A stretch of 64,000 nucleotides of DNA. Origin: an uncultured Bacteroidales bacterium. GTDB lineage: Bacteria > Bacteroidota > Bacteroidia > Bacteroidales > CAIXZF01. Shown here in pieces: positions 1-8,678 of this stretch (its first letter is position 1; each line of letters begins with the position of its first letter). Below the pieces are notes generated by a model. The model did not search any database. It saw only the letters and a list, made by a program, of their open reading frames with translations, and had not been told where the DNA came from. The stretch is from assembly GCA_903923925.1 (NCBI GenBank), contig CAIXZF010000006.1:32106-96105 (forward strand). Direction: 5' to 3'. A program made the position numbers and the translations under genes.

Positions 1-799
1 CGTTATCAACGTGGTGAGGAGCAGCAACAACCGGGAATAATTCGCTTAGATTTATTTCAATTACCTTTTTATAGGTAGCATCAGCATCGGCCCAAATACC
101 TTCAACTTTTTCACCAATATAATCCCACAATACTTCATCAGCAGGGAATACAGCAGTTTTAGCTCCCATTTCAGAGGCAAGATTCGTAATTGTCATGCGC
201 TCTGAAATGCCCAGACTTTTAACGCCCTCTCCATGATATTCGATGGATAAATAATCCGCTCCATCAGAACCAATCATTCCAATTATCCACAACGAAAGGT
301 CTTTGGCATAAACACCAGCATTTAGCTTCCCGCTTAGTGTAATTTTTATTGATTCGGGAACCCTGAACCAGGTTTCGCCCTGTTTCCAGAGTCCGGCAGT
401 TTCTGTTCTGTCGATTCCGGCTGCAAAAGCATTGAAAGCTCCGGCTGTACAGGTATGACTGTCGCTTCCAACAATTAACATCTTCGGCCTGGCATAATAG
501 GACATAATCTGGTGACAAATACCATTCCCAACGTCATGGAATTTTTCGATGCCCTGCTCCTCGCACATTTCACGAATTCTCTTGTAATCGTTTGCAAGTT
601 TTGAATTCGTTGGTGGGGCATTGTGATCGAGTGTGATCAGTAACTGATCAGGATCGAAAATCTTGGCCCCGCCCATCTTTTGAAAGGTCTTCTCAATGCT
701 GGCTGTATTGTCGTGAGTTAGCACGATATCCGGTTTTTTAAATACTATGCTTCCGCAAGGTGCATCAAAAATCTTTTCTGCAAATGTTTTTCCGCCCAT
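1..799 (-). CDS. Aconitase/3-isopropylmalate dehydratase large-subunit family protein (partial)
   Basis: The gene runs off the left edge, so only the N-terminal 266 residues are seen. The family are Fe-S hydro-lyases that isomerise hydroxy-acids (isopropylmalate, homoaconitate, citrate). Visible marks are the N-terminal GKTFAEKIF, the LDHNAPPTN segment and the GSDSHTCTAGAFNAFAAGID loop, which corresponds to GDSHTSTHGAFG in LeuC. The cluster-ligating cysteines lie in the missing part. The ATG at 799 is preceded by AAGGA about 8 nt upstream, an unusually clear Shine-Dalgarno for this genome. The family is certain. Whether the substrate is isopropylmalate, homoaconitate or citrate cannot be told without the rest and the small-subunit neighbour. 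Confidence 0.88.
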   Translation of the reverse strand, partial: MGGKTFAEKIFDAPCGSIVFKKPDIVLTHDNTASIEKTFQKMGGAKIFDPDQLLITLDHNAPPTNSKLANDYKRIREMCEEQGIEKFHDVGNGICHQIMSYYARPKMLIVGSDSHTCTAGAFNAFAAGIDRTETAGLWKQGETWFRVPESIKITLSGKLNAGVYAKDLSLWIIGMIGSDGADYLSIEYHGEGVKSLGISERMTITNLASEMGAKTAVFPADEVLWDYIGEKVEGIWADADATYKKVIEINLSELFPVVAAPHHVDN

Positions 800-941
800 A
801 ATTTGTAAGTCCTTTTGTTAGTTTTTTTTTTGTAATTTACTATTATCAATATGGCATTAAATCTCAATAATTCAAGTTGCAAAATAACTAAAAAACACCC
901 AATTAATAAAGCTTTTCCAGCATGTTAAATATCAGCATTTT

Positions 942-3900
942 TTATGCTTTTAAAGCCTCAAATAATACTTCAGCAGGATGTTTAGCCTTCCTGCCTGTTC
1001 CGTCTTTTATCTGATGCCTGCAACTTGTCCCGGGAGCAGAAACTTCAACTGTTTCGCTTGTTTTCCGTATTTCCGGAAACAATACCAGCTCGCCAACTTT
1101 CATGGAAACTTCATAATGTTCTTTTTCGTACCCAAATGAACCCGCCATGCCACAACATCCGGATTTAATTTCATCTACAGAATAATTTACAGGGATACTC
1201 AACATCTTTTTAGTTGACAATGTAGATGCAACAGCCTTTTGCTGACAATGTCCGTGCAGTTTTATCTCCAAAACAGAGTCTGTAAACTGATCCTTTCTGA
1301 TATTTCCTTTCTCAAATTCCCGGACAATAAATTCTTCGATCAGCAATGCTGATTTTCCCAGTAGTTCAGCATCCCGAACTAACTTTTCAGATACAAGTTC
1401 CGGATATTCATCCCTGAAACTTAAAATTGCCGAAGGTTCAAGGCCAATTAAAGGGGTTTCCTCAGTGATCAGATCTTTTAGTAAGCCCACATTTACATTG
1501 GCAATAGATTTTGCTTTCTTTAAAAAACCTTTCGATATATATGTTCTGCCACTTTCTATGTGATCAGGAACTGAAACCTGGTAACCAAGAGCCTGCAATA
1601 GTTTTACTGCTTTTATGCCAACTTCAACATCATTATAGTCCGTAAATTCATCAACAAAAAGATATACTTTTTTTCTATCCTTAGCGTCCTTTGGATTTGA
1701 ATTAGTGTTGACATTTTTAAGCCAGCTCCTTAAGGTAAATTTGTATAATTCAGGGATGCTCCTTTGATTTCCGAATCCGAGTAAATTTTTAAGCGGCGTG
1801 GCAAAAAATGAATTTGTTACGAAGAAATTAAAGATCTCGGGAGCGATCATCCCGAATTTATTAAGTTTGCTGATATTCGCTATTAATTTTGACCGCAGCG
1901 GAGCTCCGTGAGCATCATACCAATGTTGTAAAAATTCAGCTTTATATTTAGCCATATCCACATTCGACGGACATTCTGATTTACAGGCTTTGCATGAAAG
2001 GCATAAATCGAGAACATCATAAATTTCCTTATGATCAAAGGGATTTGATTTTGGGGAATTCGTAAGAAATTCTCTTAAAATATTTGCCCTTGCACGGGTA
2101 GTTGAATTCTCGTTACGGGTTGCCATATAGCTCGGGCACATAGTGCCACCAATAATTTCAGTTTTCCGGCAATCACCTGAACCATTACATTTTTCGACAG
2201 CCCTGAGCATTCCATGTGTTTTAGAGAAATCAAAATAAGTAGAAATCTCCCTTACTTTTTGTCCGGATTCGTAGCGTAAGAAACGATCCATCGGAGGGGT
2301 GGCGGTTATTTTGCCAGGATTAAAAACCCCTTGTGGATCCCATGCGTTTTTAACCTTTTTTATCAATTCATAATTTCTATCTCCAATCATCAAGGGGATA
2401 AACTCACCCCTGAGTCGTCCATCACCATGTTCTCCGCTCAAAGACCCCCTGTATTTTTTAACCAGGCTGGCGATTTCTGTGCCAATTTTCCTGAATAAAA
2501 TCAGGTCTTTGGGATTCTTAAGATCCAGAACAGGTTTTAAATGCAGCTCACCGGTAGCAATATGTGCATAATAGACACAATCCAACCCGTTTTCTTTAAG
2601 AATAGTCTTAAAATCGCGCATATACGCTGGTAAATCATCAGGCCTTACGGCTGTATCTTCAATAACAGTTACCGGTTTAGCATCACCAGGAACATTAGAA
2701 AGCAAACCCAGGCCAGCCTTGCGCAATGCCCATACTTTATTGATATCGGGACCGTAAATAACCGGGAAATAATAGCCATAGCCTTCGCTTCGCATAGCTG
2801 TTTCCATGGCAGCAGCTAAGAGTTTAATTTCTTCGCGGGTTTCACGTTCAAACTCAACAATTAAAATAGCTTCAGGCTCACCTTCAATAAAAAACCTGTT
2901 TTTCCGCTGTTCAATATTATCCTTCGTACATTCGATTATAATGTGGTCTATTAATTCCACTGAGCCGGGAGCATATTTAAGTGCAACAAGATTCCCGCTG
3001 AAGGCGTCTTCGAGTGTTTTGCAATGTACCGCAACGAGTCCTCTTTCTTTTGGAGGCAGAGGAACAAGGTTCAGTTTAATCTCTGTCATGAACATAAGAG
3101 TGCCTTCTGAACCAGAAATTAGTTTACAGAAGTTAAAAGGTTCAGGCTGATCGCCGGAATACACAGAATACATTGACCTGAATGCAGGTTTACCCTTTGT
3201 AAAAGGCTCGGTTTCCAGCAAAAGGTCGATGGCATATCCAGTGTTTCGCCTGTGGATTTCGGGATGAGGGAATTCTTTTCTGATATTTTCCTGGTTTGCA
3301 GTTTCAGAAAGAATCTCCCTGATATTTCTGTAAATATCACCTTCCAGCCCGATTATATTACATTTTTCTTCAAATTCCTTAACACCCGAAGCAGCAAATA
3401 AAACCTCTCGATTTTCTTGATCCGGAGCAGCTTCAGCCAGGTAACCCTTTATTTCGAGAACATGATCCCTGGTACTTCCATATAAAATTGAATGCGCTCC
3501 ACAGCTGTTATTACCAACCATTCCACCAATCATACAGCGGTTTGACGTTGAGGTTTCTGGTCCGAAAAACAAAGAATGCTGAGCAAGGCTTTTGTTTAAT
3601 TCGTCGAGTACAACACCGGGTTGAACCCTTACCCAATGCTCTTCTACATTTAGTTCTAAAATATTCGTAAGATATTTCGAAACATCCACTACGATACCAT
3701 TACCAACCACTTGCCCGGATAAAGAAGTCCCTGCAGTTCTTGGAATCAATGAGATGTTTTCTGCAATGGCAAAATCGATAAGGCGCATTATATCGCCTTT
3801 ATTCATTGGTCTAGCAACCGCCAGTGGTTTCTCTCTGTATACACTGGCATCTGTTGAGTACATTATCAGGGTAGAGTCATCAGTAAAGAGCTCGCCTGAA

Positions 3901-3962
3901 AGCCTGGAATTCAATTCAACTAATTTCTGCTTAATAGCGGGAGTTTGCATATCTTTATTCAT
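942..3962 (-). CDS. FAD-binding and 4Fe-4S oxidoreductase (D-lactate/D-2-hydroxyacid dehydrogenase type)
   Basis: A fusion of a GlcD-like flavin dehydrogenase with a GlpC-like Fe-S domain, expected to oxidise a D-2-hydroxy acid and pass electrons to the membrane. The FAD_binding_4 core shows PRTAGTSLSGQVVG and GNNSCGAHSILYGSTRDH near residues 60-170, followed by SGSEGTL and the C-terminal cap GVFNPGKI near 600. The Fe-S part has CNGSGDC, a CLSCKACKSECP cluster motif near 700 and a CCG-domain motif GCCGMAGSFG near the C-terminus. The frame opens at 3980, but the internal ATG at 3962 (MNKDM) is preferred because a TATTTTTG -7-like box lies at 3985-3978. The gene is divergent from the VIT1/CCC1 protein. 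The substrate is not determined. Confidence 0.88.
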   Translation of the reverse strand: MNKDMQTPAIKQKLVELNSRLSGELFTDDSTLIMYSTDASVYREKPLAVARPMNKGDIMRLIDFAIAENISLIPRTAGTSLSGQVVGNGIVVDVSKYLTNILELNVEEHWVRVQPGVVLDELNKSLAQHSLFFGPETSTSNRCMIGGMVGNNSCGAHSILYGSTRDHVLEIKGYLAEAAPDQENREVLFAASGVKEFEEKCNIIGLEGDIYRNIREILSETANQENIRKEFPHPEIHRRNTGYAIDLLLETEPFTKGKPAFRSMYSVYSGDQPEPFNFCKLISGSEGTLMFMTEIKLNLVPLPPKERGLVAVHCKTLEDAFSGNLVALKYAPGSVELIDHIIIECTKDNIEQRKNRFFIEGEPEAILIVEFERETREEIKLLAAAMETAMRSEGYGYYFPVIYGPDINKVWALRKAGLGLLSNVPGDAKPVTVIEDTAVRPDDLPAYMRDFKTILKENGLDCVYYAHIATGELHLKPVLDLKNPKDLILFRKIGTEIASLVKKYRGSLSGEHGDGRLRGEFIPLMIGDRNYELIKKVKNAWDPQGVFNPGKITATPPMDRFLRYESGQKVREISTYFDFSKTHGMLRAVEKCNGSGDCRKTEIIGGTMCPSYMATRNENSTTRARANILREFLTNSPKSNPFDHKEIYDVLDLCLSCKACKSECPSNVDMAKYKAEFLQHWYDAHGAPLRSKLIANISKLNKFGMIAPEIFNFFVTNSFFATPLKNLLGFGNQRSIPELYKFTLRSWLKNVNTNSNPKDAKDRKKVYLFVDEFTDYNDVEVGIKAVKLLQALGYQVSVPDHIESGRTYISKGFLKKAKSIANVNVGLLKDLITEETPLIGLEPSAILSFRDEYPELVSEKLVRDAELLGKSALLIEEFIVREFEKGNIRKDQFTDSVLEIKLHGHCQQKAVASTLSTKKMLSIPVNYSVDEIKSGCCGMAGSFGYEKEHYEVSMKVGELVLFPEIRKTSETVEVSAPGTSCRHQIKDGTGRKAKHPAEVLFEALKA

Positions 3963-3977
3963 TACTCTGACCAGCAA

Positions 3978-3985
3978 CAAAAATA
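3978..3985 (-). promoter_or_regulatory. Candidate -7 box for the FAD/Fe-S oxidoreductase
   Basis: On the minus strand this reads TATTTTTG, matching the Bacteroidota TAnnTTTG -7 consensus. No good TTG -33 box is seen at the ideal spacing. It would place transcription start a few bases before the ATG at 3962, which is why that start is favoured. It overlaps the short gap before the divergent transporter. Confidence 0.4.
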
Positions 3986-3991
3986 CAGAAT

Positions 3992-4678
3992 ATGACGCAT
4001 ATAGAACATCATATAAAAAGCTCCGATATGATTTCGGATATTGTAATCGGAATTTCCGACGGTCTTACAGTTCCTTTTGCATTAACTGCAGGTTTAACAG
4101 GTGTTATCAGCTCAAATTCAATAATTATTACTGCCGGGATATCTGAAATTGCAGCGGGAGCAATTGCAATGGGATTAGGAGGATATCTTGCCGGCCGTAC
4201 TGAAATTGATCATTATTACGCAGAAGTAAAGCGGGAATACTATGAAATTGAACATTTGCCGGAGAAAGAAAAGGAGGAAGTTCGCGAAGTTTTCAGGGAA
4301 TTCGGGCTATCGGAAACGGCTCAGAATCTGGTAACCGAAGAACTATGTAAAAACAAGGACAACTGGATGAACTTTATGATGAAGTTTGAACTCGGCCTGC
4401 CAAAACCTGATGAACGCCGGGCTTATAAGAGTGCATTTAATATTGGGAGTTCCTATGTTGTTGGTGGTCTGATTCCGCTATTGCCTTATTTTCTTACTCC
4501 CGAAACTCATAAGGCATTTGCTTTTTCATGCGTAGTTACGGCAATTTGCCTTCTGATTTTTGGATATTACAAAAGCAAACTTACAGGACAGCCATTACTA
4601 AAAGGTGCACTTAAAACGGCCGTAATTGGAATGATAGCAGCTGCTGCTGCCTTCGGTATTGCCCGAATGGTATCGTAA
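3992..4678 (+). CDS. VIT1/CCC1 family transporter
   Basis: A 228-residue membrane protein of the VIT1/CCC1 family, whose members move Fe2+ or Mn2+. The N-terminal SDIVIGISDGLTVPFALTAGL is the typical first helix with its DG pair. It is followed by IAAGAIAMGLGGYLAGRTE, an acidic cytosolic stretch (residues 80-125, rich in Glu/Lys and a likely metal-binding region in this family) and three more hydrophobic segments to the C-terminus. Length is normal. It starts only about 30 bp from the divergent oxidoreductase and has no clear ribosome site, so its promoter must lie within or next to that gene. The metal substrate is inferred from the family only. Confidence 0.87.
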   Translation: MTHIEHHIKSSDMISDIVIGISDGLTVPFALTAGLTGVISSNSIIITAGISEIAAGAIAMGLGGYLAGRTEIDHYYAEVKREYYEIEHLPEKEKEEVREVFREFGLSETAQNLVTEELCKNKDNWMNFMMKFELGLPKPDERRAYKSAFNIGSSYVVGGLIPLLPYFLTPETHKAFAFSCVVTAICLLIFGYYKSKLTGQPLLKGALKTAVIGMIAAAAAFGIARMVS

Positions 4679-4842
4679 CCATCTTTCTACAGAAATAAAT
4701 TGTTTTTGGGAGCCAATTCCTGATTCTGATAGAATACAATGGGGTAAAAAACTTTTTGCTTTTGTAATGTTTCAGAATAACGTGGATTCAATAAAATGAT
4801 TTTTCCTGAACTTCAAATCTAATATCTTTCATTAATACATAT

Positions 4843-4906
4843 AGCCCAGAGGGCTTTAATGTCAATAGAAAATGCGGGGGTAGGATTAAATATTGCCCTT
4901 AGGGCA
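4843..4906 (-). repeat. Paired mini-hairpin repeat, unit 1 (inverted orientation)
   Basis: Two 13-nt palindromes of 5+3+5 layout, AGCCC-AGA-GGGCT at 4843-4855 and TGCCC-TTA-GGGCA at 4894-4906, with starts 51 nt apart. On the minus strand the motif TTCTATTG (4870-4863) sits exactly 7 nt before the outer hairpin, as in the units at 4969 and 36409. Stem sequence differs from those units but pairing is kept. Confidence 0.75.
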
Positions 4907-4968
4907 TCAATAAAATGTTTCGAATTGTTTTTATCTCAATTGATTAAACAACAAACAAATTCCATAAA

Positions 4969-5032
4969 TCTCCTACGGAGAAGCAACAGTTCTTTGCCAT
5001 TCCATTCTATTGCCATTTATCTCCTAAGGAGA
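4969..5032 (+). repeat. Paired mini-hairpin repeat, unit 2
   Basis: Two 13-nt palindromes, TCTCC-TAC-GGAGA at 4969-4981 and TCTCC-TAA-GGAGA at 5020-5032, again 51 nt apart. TTCTATTG at 5005-5012 stands 7 nt before the second hairpin. It lies head-to-head with unit 1. Confidence 0.78.
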
Positions 5033-5113
5033 ATTCAACATAAAAATGAATGAAACATCGAATTGAAAATAACCTGCAATTTTATGAAACATCACCATTG
5101 CCTTTAAGACAGC

Positions 5114-7744
5114 CTATGGCTTTATGACCTTTGTAAGAACAACAGGGATTTGGAGCAAATCGTAATCGTGCTCATAGATCAGGTATTTGTTATTCCATTC
5201 GGGATCAAATTTTTCCTTGAATTCTCTTAATCCCTTGTAATTAGAGAAAGAGCGGATTCGTTCATACGCAAATTTCATGGATCGTTCAGGAAAAGTTTGT
5301 GCATCATCGATACCCGACATTGGTGCAAATCCTAAGTTTAAAGAATTAATATTCTGGCTTTTCAAATGTTTAATCAATTCAATAAGTATAAACTCCATAA
5401 CACCTTTAGGAGCATCCTGAGTTTTTCGGATCAGATCGTAGGTGGCTTCTCCCGGCACATAATCCGGAATTATGTTCAAAAATGCAACTATCTTTTCTTC
5501 GGGGTTTTCCACAGTAATGATGGTTTGATTTTTTAATTCCTTCCAATCAAATTTCCCCTGAGAAAACACAATCTCTTTTCTATCCATGATTTTAAGCCAT
5601 TCATCAGAAACCTGATGAAGCTTTTGAAGAAGGCCGTCTTTTATCGGAGCATAATGCACTGTCGATTTATAGCCTTTATCCTCCACCTTGTGCACAGCAT
5701 TGCGAAGCGATTTTTTGCTCCCCCCTTCCAGACTGAAACTGTTTACATTAACAATGCCTTCCTGACCAAGAAATAAACTCTTTTTCTTCAGCTTCTCGTA
5801 CATTCCGAGGCTGGATTCCGGGATGCGGAAATAAATGCTCTGCAAACCATTTTCGTAGCAAAACATATCAAATTTTCTAATACAGCGCATCATCTCAGTT
5901 TCATCAATTCCTATCGGATCTTCTAATACAACAGCATAATTACCAGACACTCTGTAAGAAATAAATGCTTCCTGCTCATCAGGCAGATAAAACATTTTGT
6001 CGGGGTAAATTTTAAAATAATCAACTGCAGACCTGCCGTATTTCGTCAGCAACTCGAATGCCCTCTGCTTTTCTTCCGGGGAAAGTTGCAGTTTAACAAG
6101 ATATGGGCGCACCAATGTGTACACAAAAAATGAGATTGAGAGAATTCCGCTGATATTTATGGAAATCAGAAAATCGCGTGCAAATTTATCTTTGGGGACC
6201 AAACCTGTAAATCCAACCAGAAAAAAATTCTCAAATGTGTATCTTACAGAATCGACGATTCCAAAATCAATATTAAAATGTTTTTTATCAAGATAATAGA
6301 AACCTAAAACGCCATAAAACATTACAACCAACAAGGTAAGTACCGATGATTGTACGCCGAAATTTACCAGTCGTGGATTGCTCTTGATATAATATTGTTT
6401 ATAGGTAAACAAAAGTACAATCATTACAATAAATGCGAGGCTGGCTTCTTCGTAATCCACTGCTTTCGTTAAGTTGCCAATAATTGATATAATACTTAAA
6501 ATCAGAGCAAACCACCATGCGGTGCGCAATCCTTTCAGCATGAAAACTGCAGTAAGCAGAAGGAGCAAACCAGCAAGCATCACAAAATAATTGGATGTAC
6601 GGATAGTTTCCATCGGCAGAAAATCGAGCAGGGATCCCAGACGGTCTAAAATTGCCGGAGTTAATACTGAAATTATATTTATTATTCCAAGAATAAAAAT
6701 CAATACGGCTGGCAGGATACGCATCATCAACTTATTAACTTTAGCCAGGAAGCTTAAAACACCTGAAAACAATGGCAGCCAGAATTCGAAGAATCTGTAA
6801 AGGAAGGTTATTGAGATTGCCTCAACATTCGAATAGCCATAACGCATAAGAATGTAAGCCATTGAAACTTCGATTGCACCAAGTCCTCTCAGGAAGGGTG
6901 ATATGATTAAAAAAATTACTGAAATCACATACCCCATTATAGCTGCAAAAATTGTTGGAGAAACATTTAATGCCAGCATGGCCATATAGAGATGTGCAAT
7001 ACCCACAATTTCAATAAGAATAGAATAATTAACTGTAATAATGAATTGACGTTTGTCGAGTTTGTTGTTTCTCAGATCGTCCATAAATACCTCCACCACA
7101 GGAGCTATTTTGCTTACCAGGCGATATACTATACCCTGGCGGAGTATTGATCTGAAGGTAAAAAAGGAAATAATCTTTAAAAGGATGATGGCAACAAGTG
7201 CATACCACTCACCCGAGCCCAAACTACCCTGAACCATGGCAAAAATAAACGCAGGTATAGCGACAATTACAACAGAAAGTATTCCAACAAAGGCATAAAC
7301 AGAGGAGGCGAAATGTATTTGAGTCCTGGTAATTCCCTTCTTTTCAATATCTCCTGTAAAGAATGCCAATGACGACACCCCTCCGGCAGGAAGAAAAACA
7401 CTTATAAAATTTCTTTTCAGAAATAAAATTACAGCCGACCAGAAAGAGACCTTGCATCTGACAGAGGCAAAACATTTAACATACATCATTCCCTGTAATG
7501 CAATATAAACAATAGTCAGGCAAATCCCTGCTACTATATAATGCCAGCGGGCCCTCACAAGGACTTCGCTTACATCGTGTAATTCGTCTCTTTCATTCTT
7601 AATAAACCAAATTCCTACCGCAATAAACAGTAAAGTGAGGAGAATCTGAAAAATAAGCTTTCCATTATTTTTCAGAAACGGAAGGTTTAATTCTTTTAGA
7701 TATTTAATGAATCCTGACAACATGTAATTAATCTGATTTCTCAC
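5114..7744 (-). CDS. MprF-like membrane protein (lysyl-PG synthase TM + DUF2156)
   Basis: An 876-residue integral membrane protein with the MprF architecture. An N-terminal flippase-like LPG_synthase_TM region of many helices (about residues 25-340) is followed by further membrane segments to about 500. A cytosolic DUF2156/GNAT-type aminoacyltransferase domain follows (about 525-870; YAVVLEDPIG, ATYDLIRKTQDAPKGVMEFILIE, LGFAPMSG). MprF proteins add an amino acid from aminoacyl-tRNA to phosphatidylglycerol and flip the product, lowering surface charge. Length is normal for MprF. The start at 7744 is GTG and overlaps the TGA stop of the DUF4249 gene (GTGA), indicating translational coupling; an ATG follows at 7723. 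The amino acid and lipid substrate are not known here. Confidence 0.85.
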   Translation of the reverse strand: MRNQINYMLSGFIKYLKELNLPFLKNNGKLIFQILLTLLFIAVGIWFIKNERDELHDVSEVLVRARWHYIVAGICLTIVYIALQGMMYVKCFASVRCKVSFWSAVILFLKRNFISVFLPAGGVSSLAFFTGDIEKKGITRTQIHFASSVYAFVGILSVVIVAIPAFIFAMVQGSLGSGEWYALVAIILLKIISFFTFRSILRQGIVYRLVSKIAPVVEVFMDDLRNNKLDKRQFIITVNYSILIEIVGIAHLYMAMLALNVSPTIFAAIMGYVISVIFLIISPFLRGLGAIEVSMAYILMRYGYSNVEAISITFLYRFFEFWLPLFSGVLSFLAKVNKLMMRILPAVLIFILGIINIISVLTPAILDRLGSLLDFLPMETIRTSNYFVMLAGLLLLLTAVFMLKGLRTAWWFALILSIISIIGNLTKAVDYEEASLAFIVMIVLLFTYKQYYIKSNPRLVNFGVQSSVLTLLVVMFYGVLGFYYLDKKHFNIDFGIVDSVRYTFENFFLVGFTGLVPKDKFARDFLISINISGILSISFFVYTLVRPYLVKLQLSPEEKQRAFELLTKYGRSAVDYFKIYPDKMFYLPDEQEAFISYRVSGNYAVVLEDPIGIDETEMMRCIRKFDMFCYENGLQSIYFRIPESSLGMYEKLKKKSLFLGQEGIVNVNSFSLEGGSKKSLRNAVHKVEDKGYKSTVHYAPIKDGLLQKLHQVSDEWLKIMDRKEIVFSQGKFDWKELKNQTIITVENPEEKIVAFLNIIPDYVPGEATYDLIRKTQDAPKGVMEFILIELIKHLKSQNINSLNLGFAPMSGIDDAQTFPERSMKFAYERIRSFSNYKGLREFKEKFDPEWNNKYLIYEHDYDLLQIPVVLTKVIKP

Positions 7745-8676
7745 TTTTTGCTCAAATTAAACGAATAAGTACGCTTATTGTATGCTGAAAACAAGCCAAG
7801 ACCTCCGTTAATATTGCTGATCATAACCACTGGCTCTGAAAATGGGTTTCCATAATCATCACCAGCTAAATCAGCCTCCTTATGAAATATATAATACTGA
7901 TAATCAATTGCAAACAGGTCAATAATAAAATTCGGATTACCGTCATTTATAACTTCAAATTCATTCGTCAGATAGGAAATATTTGAGCCATCTTTCCCTG
8001 CATCACTCACCAAATAATCGCCAATATCGAATTTCACATCATAATACTCCATTTGCAAGGTAGAGGGATTTATAGCTTTTCTGGAGGCTGATAATCTCCA
8101 GTAATTCTCAATTTCCGGTATGTCTTTAAAATGGAAATTAGCTCTGAATACCCATATTCCGCCATAATCAAAAGAATCGACATGGTCAACGGCGACTTCT
8201 GTTTCTGGAATCGCCGGAACAAAACAGGAGGATGTAACATAAAAACCTCCGGGAGAACTCACTTCCAGCTTGTAGGATTGACCGGCATAAATTGCAAAAT
8301 CTCTCTGAGAAATAATGTAGGCCCCTTCAAAATCATTGTAATAATTGCTGACATAAGGAATCGTTTTTGAATTCAATCCATTTGAAATAACAACATTTGC
8401 ATCTGTAACTGTAATCGTTTCAGGGTTATTTGTATTCGTACCGAAAACAGGGCTGCTTTTTTTAACTTTAACAGTAATAATAGAATCGGAAGGTGAAATA
8501 TAACTGAAAACCACTAGTTTAGGGGAATACTCAGGCACACTAACGTTTGAAACCATATCCTCACAGGCGTTAAAAACAAACCCGAATAAGGGTATCAGGA
8601 ACAGCATAAACCTTTTATGTTTCAGAATTATATTGAATGATTCTTTAAAATACGTACTATATCTAAAGTTTTTCAT
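7741..8676 (-). CDS. DUF4249 lipoprotein
   Basis: A 311-residue outer-membrane-associated lipoprotein of the DUF4249 family, which is habitually encoded directly after a TonB-dependent receptor, as here. The hydrophobic stretch FMLFLIPLFGFVFNAC ends in a lipobox Cys near residue 38. The N-terminus is longer than usual, so a later start is possible. The body begins YSPKLVVFSYISPSDSIITVKVKKS, characteristic of the family, and looks like beta-sandwich. Two bases separate it from the receptor and its stop overlaps the next start. Probable role: surface or periplasmic partner of the receptor in binding an unknown ligand. That role is inference from context. Confidence 0.83.
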   Translation of the reverse strand: MKNFRYSTYFKESFNIILKHKRFMLFLIPLFGFVFNACEDMVSNVSVPEYSPKLVVFSYISPSDSIITVKVKKSSPVFGTNTNNPETITVTDANVVISNGLNSKTIPYVSNYYNDFEGAYIISQRDFAIYAGQSYKLEVSSPGGFYVTSSCFVPAIPETEVAVDHVDSFDYGGIWVFRANFHFKDIPEIENYWRLSASRKAINPSTLQMEYYDVKFDIGDYLVSDAGKDGSNISYLTNEFEVINDGNPNFIIDLFAIDYQYYIFHKEADLAGDDYGNPFSEPVVMISNINGGLGLFSAYNKRTYSFNLSKK

Positions 8677-8678
8677 TA

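Larger units (their letters stand above)
4679..5113. other. 435-bp intergenic region with mini-hairpins
   Basis: No convincing gene. The region between the transporter and the convergent MprF-like gene carries two paired-hairpin repeat units, listed separately. The short reading frame at 4859-5053 runs through those repeats and has no recognisable content. Confidence 0.7.

Noticed and set aside
4859..5053. 64-residue frame in the 4.7-5.1 kb gap
   Set aside because: It runs through the palindromic repeats, has no recognisable content and no ribosome site.
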